Positions 13,791 to 64,000 of a stretch of DNA of 64,000 nt are shown in pieces (the stretch's first letter is position 1; each line of letters starts with the position of its first letter). The DNA lies in contig JACMZG010001914.1 of NCBI GenBank assembly GCA_018340805.1, forward strand, positions 49,359,680 to 49,423,679, in the 5' to 3' direction. Made by a program: the position numbers and the translations under genes. This stretch comes from Microvelia longipes (lineage: Eukaryota > Arthropoda > Insecta > Hemiptera > Veliidae). Below the pieces are notes generated by a model. The model was not told the DNA's origin and did not search any database. It saw only the letters and a program-made list of their open reading frames with translations.

Positions 13791-14429
13791 TAAATAACTA
13801 TTCTCTTTGCCATCAAATTAGGTACTGATAAACGTACACAAAGGCGAGCGAAGCGAGCCTTAGAAAGGTAAGTAATATAATATTTTTTTCCTACAATCGG
13901 TTATTGACAAACAAACACAAGTAGGCGAGCAAAGGGAGCCCTAGAATATTAAGTAAATGTATGATTCTATAGTATTAATACATGATATGTATGTCACAAT
14001 ATGAGAAACCCTTATAATACTTGCACAGCAAGCACTTTGATGGATTTTTTTATAAAGCTTTTAACTGTTGTTATTGTTTATTATTTATACTTATCTGTAC
14101 AGACACTGATGATGGCCTCGTGTTAGGTTCAAAGCTCTGTGAATAAATTAATGATTTTGCCGAGAGAATCTTTTGTTCCCTTTATTATGCAAAACTTCAC
14201 TGGACCTTATTCCAAATAATATAATTTACCAATTATTTCTTTATTAAATGTTTATAATATGATGTAATAGTCTTTATTATGATCAATTGACAACCTGCTA
14301 AAAACAGAGAGGAAAGGAATACTATTGGTGTATGCTGATTCGGGTGCAAGTCTCAATAAACCAATAGAATAGAATTTTTTATGTTAAAAAAATATTTAGT
14401 TATGATTAATGAAAGCTGCAGTCCAAAAT

Positions 14430-14821
14430 AATTGTTAATTTATTAATTATTACATAAGATTACAACGTTTTGCTGAGCAAAGCTCAGCATCTTCAGGTAA
14501 ATCAAAATCAAAATGCACTAAAATAAAAAAAATAAAACATTAACATGGCAATAACTATTTAGTGAGCAATATTAACAACACCAACTTTGTCTTTCCACCA
14601 ATAAGCTTTAATTACCTCTAAGCAGAGCCGGCTCTGCTTCTTAGAGGTAATTAAAGCTTATTGGTGGTAAGAAAAAGTTGGTGTTGTTAATATTGTAGAT
14701 CATTCCACGGCGCTCACTGAAGTTATTTAGTGAGCATTTTGATTATGTGTTCCCTGAAGATGCTGAACTTTGCTCAGTGTAACTTTGAAATTTAATGTAA
14801 TTATTAAATAAATTAACAATT
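14430..14821. mobile_element. Foldback element with a perfect central hairpin
   Basis: The outer arms aattgttaatttattaatta and complement, the gctcagcatcttcagg pair, and a long nearly perfect central stem around 14626 (aagcagagccggctctgctt) make this a cruciform-capable element. Confidence 0.7.
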
Positions 14822-16659
14822 CTAGGGTCGGCAGGAAAAAGCATATAAGTAATTATTTCATTTATTATAATTATAAATTATTATTTTATCAAATTGATAA
14901 AAAGTTGGATTTAGTCATAATGCATTTGTACTCATTTATCTTATTTAACGATAGTTTTGACTTAAGTGGTTTTTACGTTTGGTTAAGTAAGGTCTGAGAA
15001 ATACTTTAATCGTATATTTTTTTAAAATTTGACTTATGTCCTTTTTCCTGCTGACCTAGGACTGAAGTGTTGATTAATCTTAATTATATATAGAATACCA
15101 GTACAAAAAATGTACTTGTTTAAAAATAATAACTAAATTGTTTGTTCTGGAGTTGGAAAGTGTATTGTATTAATTTTAAGTTCCTTGGGTTGTAAGTTCC
15201 ATATATAGTATTGTCACTCGCACTGTAAATCCTGCTTGAGCCTTGAGAGCTAACTAGTGTTTCATTCTCTGCTGAGCCTCGAGAGCTAACTAGCGTATCT
15301 CCTTTGGCCTGTTATATTTGGGAGCAATAAAAAACTTTCCTCTTTCGGCTCTGCCACTGTAAAACTATCTTTCTCCCTTATTCCATAAATAACTATAAAT
15401 TGCAATTGATCTGATTTAAAATTTAAATAAAAAAAAATATTTAAGTAAAATTTAATTATAATTTAAGTTATAATTATAATTAGCTGGTTCTCCGATTGAT
15501 TAAATTTTACTTTACATTTAGGAACAAACAGTTTATTTATTATTTCCAACAATATTAGCAACAATTCAATTAGACTTAAAGATTTACTTTTAAACATTAG
15601 GTTCAAACCTCTCTTTATACTGATCGTTTGACCTTCTGACACTGATGCTGCCCACTAACTAGGTTTATAGCATTTTTCCAATAAAGTTTTACTCAGTCCA
15701 GTCTTTTTCATAATTTAAAACGATTTTCAATATCAATCTAACAGTAACATTCATTCATCTTTTATTCATGATCATTAATATTTATTCATATTTCATTAAT
15801 CATCATTAACATCCATTCATCTTTTATTCATCATCAACTTTCATTTCATAAACTAAAACTAAATTAAAATTAAACTAAAACTTAAGACTATAACCAACTG
15901 TTTTTTTTATAAAATAATCACAATTTTTCAATGAAAATTACTATGAGACTCCTGTTTCCATTAATTCAATTGCTGAATAAATTATATTTAAACTAAACAA
16001 TAAATACATTAACAATACATTAAAAAAAAGGGGGGAAGTTAAATAAATTGTTAAAATATTAAGAAAATTAAGTAAAAAGCTAAAAAAAATAGACGGGCTA
16101 CGAACAGCAGATTAAAAACAACAAAGGATCGAAAAAAAGCAACGACAAATATAAAAACCTTTTGGGGGAGATATTTTCAGTAAAAAAAAATGAAAAACAA
16201 AGGAAATCAAAATAATTGGAACGTATCTAAGACGAAATCAATAAACAACAACAAGAAAGACGATGATACTCTCAATAGAAACAAACAACATAATACTGAA
16301 ATGAATATGAGATCTATATGGTACAACTGATGAATAAGTAATGGTAATAAGGTGAGTCAGCAAATATATAAAATAAAGTAAAAAAAAAACACACACCAAT
16401 AATTTTTATTAAAACACCCATTAAGCCAAAACATGCACGTCAAAAAAACAGACAAAAAACATTTCAAAATTATTATGGTTTTAATAGAAATTTATCAAAT
16501 TAAACAGGTCCATAGGCGTGTTATTGTACTTTTCACAAAGAGTTGCTTCTTTTAACTTTAAAAAAGGACTTTATTTGATATTTCTGTAATTTTATGATAC
16601 TTAAGAACACCTCATAATAATACAAGTATAGACCAAGCATACCCTATGTAATCCACCTA
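14822..16659. other. No gene seen
   Basis: AT-rich sequence. A degenerate relative of the 13573-13790 element lies at about 15230-15405, and a short cattcatcttttattcatca-type repeat at 15750-15845. No coding signal on either strand. Confidence 0.6.
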
Positions 16660-17185
16660 TAAAATTTATTTTAAAAAGGGTAATATTTGTTTTAAAAAGG
16701 ATAAAATTTATTTAAGAAAGGATAAAATTTATTTTAGAAAGGGTTACATTTGTTTTATAAAGGATAAAATTTATTTTAGAAAGGGTAACATTTGTTTTAG
16801 AAAGGATAAAATTTATTTTAGAAAGGGTAATATTTGTTTTAGAAAGGATAAAATTTATTTAAGAAAGGGTAAAATTTGTTTTAAAAAGGATAAATTTATT
16901 TTAGAAAGGGTAACATTTGTTTTAGAAAGGATACAATTTATTTTAGAAAGGGTAAAATTTGTTTTGGAAAGGATAAATTTATTTTAGAAAGGGTAACATT
17001 TGTTTTATAAAGGATAAAATTTATTTAAGAACGAGTAAAATTTGTTTTATAATGGACAAAATTTATTTTAGAAAAGGTAAAATTTATTTAAGAACGGGTA
17101 AAATTTGTTTTATAATGGATAACATTTATTTTAGCAAGGGTAACATTTGTTTTATAAAGGGTTACATTAATTCTAAAAAAACAAA
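16660..17185 (+). repeat. 21-bp array with 42-bp alternation
   Basis: Units alternate between aaatttattttagaaaggg and taacatttgttttagaaagg types. The small ORF across 17052-17252 is only the array read in frame. Confidence 0.88.
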
Positions 17186-17744
17186 AGGAGGAACAGACGT
17201 AATAAAAAATTATAAGTGTAATTACTTTACAACTCTCAATATTACTTTTTAGAAGTTGTTAAAAATCAGGGTTAATCTAAATATCATTGTTGCCACTTTG
17301 AAAAACATAAATTTTAAATAAAGTATTATTGTTAAGGGTGACTAGACAAAAACAGATTCTTGACCAGTAAGACTACACTCCTTCAAACACAATAGAAGGA
17401 TTAACTCTTTGTGAAAGCATATCAAGGGGATTGAGGACCAAACACATGCATTTAATATTAAAATTGATTAATCATTCAATTCCTCAGATTCAACATCTAA
17501 TATGTTTTTACTTTAAAGGCTTACTATGGTGTATAAAGAAGTAAAATTAACTTCAAAAATGAAGTCAGTTTTGTTGAGCCTAACTTATCATCTCAATATA
17601 TTAATCTGCTCTATAGCAGATCTATATGCATTTTAACATATTCTTCTTTGATGCTTGGTGCTTTATTTAAAAGTTGAACTAAACGACTGATTAGCTTAAC
17701 GACTTCCGTGCTAGCACAGTGAACTTGAGAGCTAAATGTTGTTG

Positions 17745-18097
17745 AATTCTAGGTTAATTAATGAAGACTTCAGTCCTATAGAAATTTTATTTAAATAAAC
17801 ATTAATTACAGATGTTTCGCATGTTTGATTTTGTTCATTTAACTTGAGTTTTGTTGTTTTTCAAACTTGATGTTGTTTTTTTCTTATACATCAAATTATT
17901 TGTTTAACTGTGGTAAAGTTTTTGTTGATGTTATTTTGGTTTTGGTATGCTTTACTAAATATTTGGTGTTAGTTGTTTGTTTTTGGTTTTTGTTTACACT
18001 GAAGATGCCTGGCTTCGCCATGCGAAACGTCTGTAATTAATGTTTATTTAAATAAAATTTCTATAGGACTGAAGTCTTCATTAATTAACCTAGAATT
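17745..18097. mobile_element. MITE with long terminal inverted repeats
   Basis: The left arm aattctaggttaattaatga, continuing through tcagtcctatagaaat and acagatgtttcgcatg, is mirrored almost exactly at 18010-18097, giving arms of about 85 bp. The interior has no frame. The motif gaagacttcagtcct is shared with the element at 22493-22830. Confidence 0.75.
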
Positions 18098-18421
18098 TAA
18101 TTCTTAACAGTCCAATAACTATTTTGTTAATAAATGTTGTTGGTTTCAGTCCAGATAGGGAGGCTTACGTTCCTCAGGTACCTCCCTACCCATTAAAGCT
18201 AATTATCAAGTAGAACAAATGCTTAATTAAAAGTGACTTGTTCATAATAAACTCTTATTAATCAAGAAGTGCAAATAATAAATAAAAATTATTCTATCTT
18301 ATTAAAACTTAGCTTAAAACAGTTCATTTGAAATGAGAAATTGAATGATTAAAATGTTAAATAATCAAAATTTAAACTTAAGAAAATAAAATTAAAGCAA
18401 TATTTGTGAGTAGAGGCTAAC

Positions 18422-61912
<43,491 letters not shown>

Positions 61913-61993
61913 CTGCACAGACCAACAGAAAAACTCACCAACTTTTTTTTAAGGACCGGGGTGTAAACCAGAGCATTATAATACTCGGGTGGG

Positions 61994-62684
61994 AGTATGG
62001 AGTCACCCAGTCACCCGTGGTGTAGTGGTTAAGGTCCGCGGCCAATACACAGAATGAATAGATTTTAAAACTTCCGAGTTTATTTAGTCATGGGTTCAAT
62101 CCCAGCACGGCCTCTGGATTTTCATGAGAGCAATAAACATTCTGGGCTAGGTACAATGGACCCACATACGAGGTCTAAGTACCTAGGAAATTATTTCCTC
62201 CGGAATTTATAAAAAAAAAAAATAAACATTCTGCGTACCACGTCCTTCAGAAGGGACGCAAAGCAGGTGGTCTCGAGCCTGTGCATTGTCAGGTACTCGT
62301 TAAAGATCCCTTACCTAAATGAAACTGGGTATAGGCAACATTTAGGACCTCATAGTAGATTCATTATAATACTATACTGTTTCTGCCTTGTAGTTCAAAG
62401 TGTATGGAGGTTTGGTTGAAAGTGAGGGCACGTGTTGTTCCTAGTTTTCACTAGACTATAAGATTCAGTGAAAATATGTATGATTGCTTGAAAAAGCATG
62501 AGAGGAACCATAAAATTCACAGCTCTTCTGTTAGATTAGATGAAATATACCTACACTTGAAATTAAAAAGGAGTAGAACACTATCTTAGGGAGCTGGCAA
62601 AAAGGCCCAACAACGTGGCCTACTTGCCTGGTAGTTACTACCACTCCCATATTACTACTAATATTACTACTACTACCATATTAC
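61994..62684 (+). mobile_element. Long tRNA-headed SINE (second family) carrying a nested insert
   Basis: The plus-strand head has CCCGTGGTGTAGTGGTTAAG and box B-like GGGTTCAATCCCAGC, and the body matches the 29928 copy in opposite orientation. The 12-bp flanks tactcgggtggg lie at 61982-61993 and 62685-62696. The body is interrupted by a 76-bp insert at 62145-62220. Without the insert and its extra duplication the element is about 600 bp. Confidence 0.82.
62145..62220 (+). mobile_element. 76-bp poly(A)-tailed retroposed insert inside a SINE
   Basis: The segment is flanked by exact 13-bp repeats aataaacattctg (62132-62144 and 62221-62233) and ends in a run of A. The other SINE copy (29928-30496) has the site unoccupied, with a single copy of the target. 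Its core, from TACAATGGA to CCTAG and AATTATTTCC, is similar to 24184-24240 in the intron after scrib exon 12. I do not recognise the parent RNA. Confidence 0.7.
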
Positions 62685-62749
62685 TACTCGGGTGGGTCAT
62701 TAGTGCAAATTGAAAAGTAAAAGGAAGCCTTCCAGTTCCTTATAACCGA

Positions 62750-63115
62750 GTAAAGCTTAGAAACATAAATTACACATTTATGTTCTACTTGTTGGTAAAG
62801 CTTAGAAACATAAATTACACATTTATGTTCTACTTGTTGGTAAAGCTTAGAAAAATAAATTACACATTTATGTTACTTGTGGTAAAGCTTAGAAACATAA
62901 ATTACACATTTATGTTCTACTTGTTGTAAAGCTTAGAAAATAATTACACATTTATGTTCTACTTGTTGGTAAAGCTTAGAAAAATAAATTACACATTTAT
63001 GTTCTACTTGTTGGTAAAAGCTTAGAAAATAAATACACATTTATGTCACTAACTGTTTTACTTTTGGTAAAGCTTAAAACATAAATTACACATTTATGTT
63101 CTACTTGTTGGTAAA
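62750..63115 (+). repeat. 45-bp tandem array
   Basis: About eight units of aagcttagaaacataaatta, cacatttatgtt and ctacttgttggta. Each unit contains the inverted pair acataaat/atttatgt. The array abuts the LINE fragment at 63190. Confidence 0.88.
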
Positions 63116-63189
63116 GCAAATAAATTTCAGAACTAAAATTTTCTTTATTTACTTGCTTTTTAAAGTAAACTTTTGTTAATATTATATTT

Positions 63190-64000
63190 TAAGATATGCC
63201 CAACAATTAGAATCAGTCCATTCTAAATTTTTTAAAAGCATATATTTTTGGCCTAACTGTACTCCACACTACATGGTAAGACTTGAATCTGGCTCTGCCA
63301 CTAGAATCTAAAATATTTAAAGCCATGATCTCTCTTTGACTAAAATACTGGGTATGTGTGATAATAGACTCCCAAAATATGTTATCAATCTCTACTTCAT
63401 ATTAAGTCAAAAACAATTAACAATGAGCAGTATAATTGGGTGTCTCAGTTGGAAAGCTTCCTCAGTAAAATAAATAGCGAGTATGTGCTAAATTTAAACT
63501 TAAATGAGCTTATTGCAGTTACTCCTACCCTGTTAAACAATTTTAATAATTATTTACACCAATTAGATGTTGAGAGAGTTCTTAAATCATCTTATTCTCC
63601 TTTATATAAAGAAATTTCTACCTTTTCAACGAACGGAGAATCTTATCTGAAATTTAGAGTTGGTTTAAATATCACTAGAACAATAAGTCAAATTAGGATC
63701 GGTAATCCCCAAATAACTACTTTATACATTGACGGAAAAAATTATAGATTCGATTCAGATACTTATTGCAAACTTTGTAATTCATATGATGATTCAATGA
63801 ACCACTTTTTACTAGAAAGTAATGTTTTAACAGATATAAGAGAACATTATTTACAGGATGTATTAAGGAAAAAATCCTTCTTCACGAAAATATTTACTAA
63901 CCCAGATCTTGTCACTATGAAAAAACTGTATTATTATATAGCCAAGTCTTTAATTATAAACAAGTTCATCTATAAATTTTATTTTCTAAAAGATAGTTTA
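63190..64000 (+). mobile_element. LINE (non-LTR retrotransposon) ORF2 C-terminal fragment
   Basis: The plus strand encodes QLESVHSKFFKSIYFWPNC and TPHYMVRLESG near 63195-63300, the region typical of the thumb after the reverse transcriptase of insect LINEs. Two in-frame stops and a frameshift near 63376 follow. The frame is then open to the window edge. It includes a C-x2-C-x8-H knuckle (YCKLC to NHFLLES), whose expected final Cys reads Ser. The copy is inactive and opposite in strand to scrib. The element continues past the window. Confidence 0.7.

Larger units (their letters stand above)
11880..14162. mobile_element. Foldback element expanded by an internal minisatellite
   Basis: The left end (11880-11934) contains aatcattaatttattcaaag and tttgaacctaacatgaggcc. 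The right end (14106-14162) is its near-complement. The 18-bp array at 11930-13010 starts immediately inside the left arm. The ends match the family seen at 46909-47294. The interior right of the array also holds a smaller inverted element (about 13573-13790). Confidence 0.6.

Overview
The window is eukaryotic nuclear DNA. It is visibly AT-rich, with short exons separated by long introns full of repeats. It carries tRNA-headed SINEs, LINE remnants, palindromic foldback elements, TA microsatellites and many minisatellites. The only protein gene I can support is a Scribble-family (LAP) cell-polarity gene on the minus strand. The exon peptides and repeat content fit an arthropod, most likely an insect with a large repeat-rich genome. 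I cannot name the species, and a hemipteran would be only a guess.

Gene layout (transcription runs from high to low coordinates): 17 exons between 61912 and 18422 join with compatible phases into 971 open codons. In order they give a Ser/Glu-rich linker after the expected leucine-rich repeats (LRRs), a conserved Arg/His-rich segment, PDZ1, a linker, PDZ2, a linker containing a seven-residue coding repeat, PDZ3, PDZ4, an acidic/coiled-coil stretch and a conserved tail. The 5' LRR exons lie beyond position 64000. The stop codon was not found and lies either below 18422 in an exon I could not recognise or outside the window.

Region by region: 1-18400 is non-coding as far as I can see. It holds several minisatellites, a mariner-like MITE, a SINE and a foldback element whose interior contains about 1 kb of 18-bp repeats. 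18400-40000 holds exons 17 to 5 (tail back to PDZ1) with SINEs, MITEs and palindromes in the introns. One intronic tandem array repeats the exon 6 splice donor seven times. 40000-58700 is large introns around exons 4 and 3, with LINE remnants and two related palindromes. 58700-62000 holds exons 2 and 1 beside two minisatellites, a SINE and a long poly(A) run. 62000-64000 holds a long tRNA-headed SINE with a small poly(A)-tailed insert nested inside it, a 45-bp array and a plus-strand LINE fragment running off the end.

I found no CRISPR array, operon, free-standing rRNA or tRNA gene, or new multi-gene system. The most interesting signals are the duplicated splice donors, the coding minisatellite in the Scribble linker, the nested retroposition with its empty site visible in the window, and the minisatellite lying inside a foldback element. 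Exon boundaries were read by eye from splice signals and reading-frame continuity. Boundaries of arrays and palindromes are approximate.
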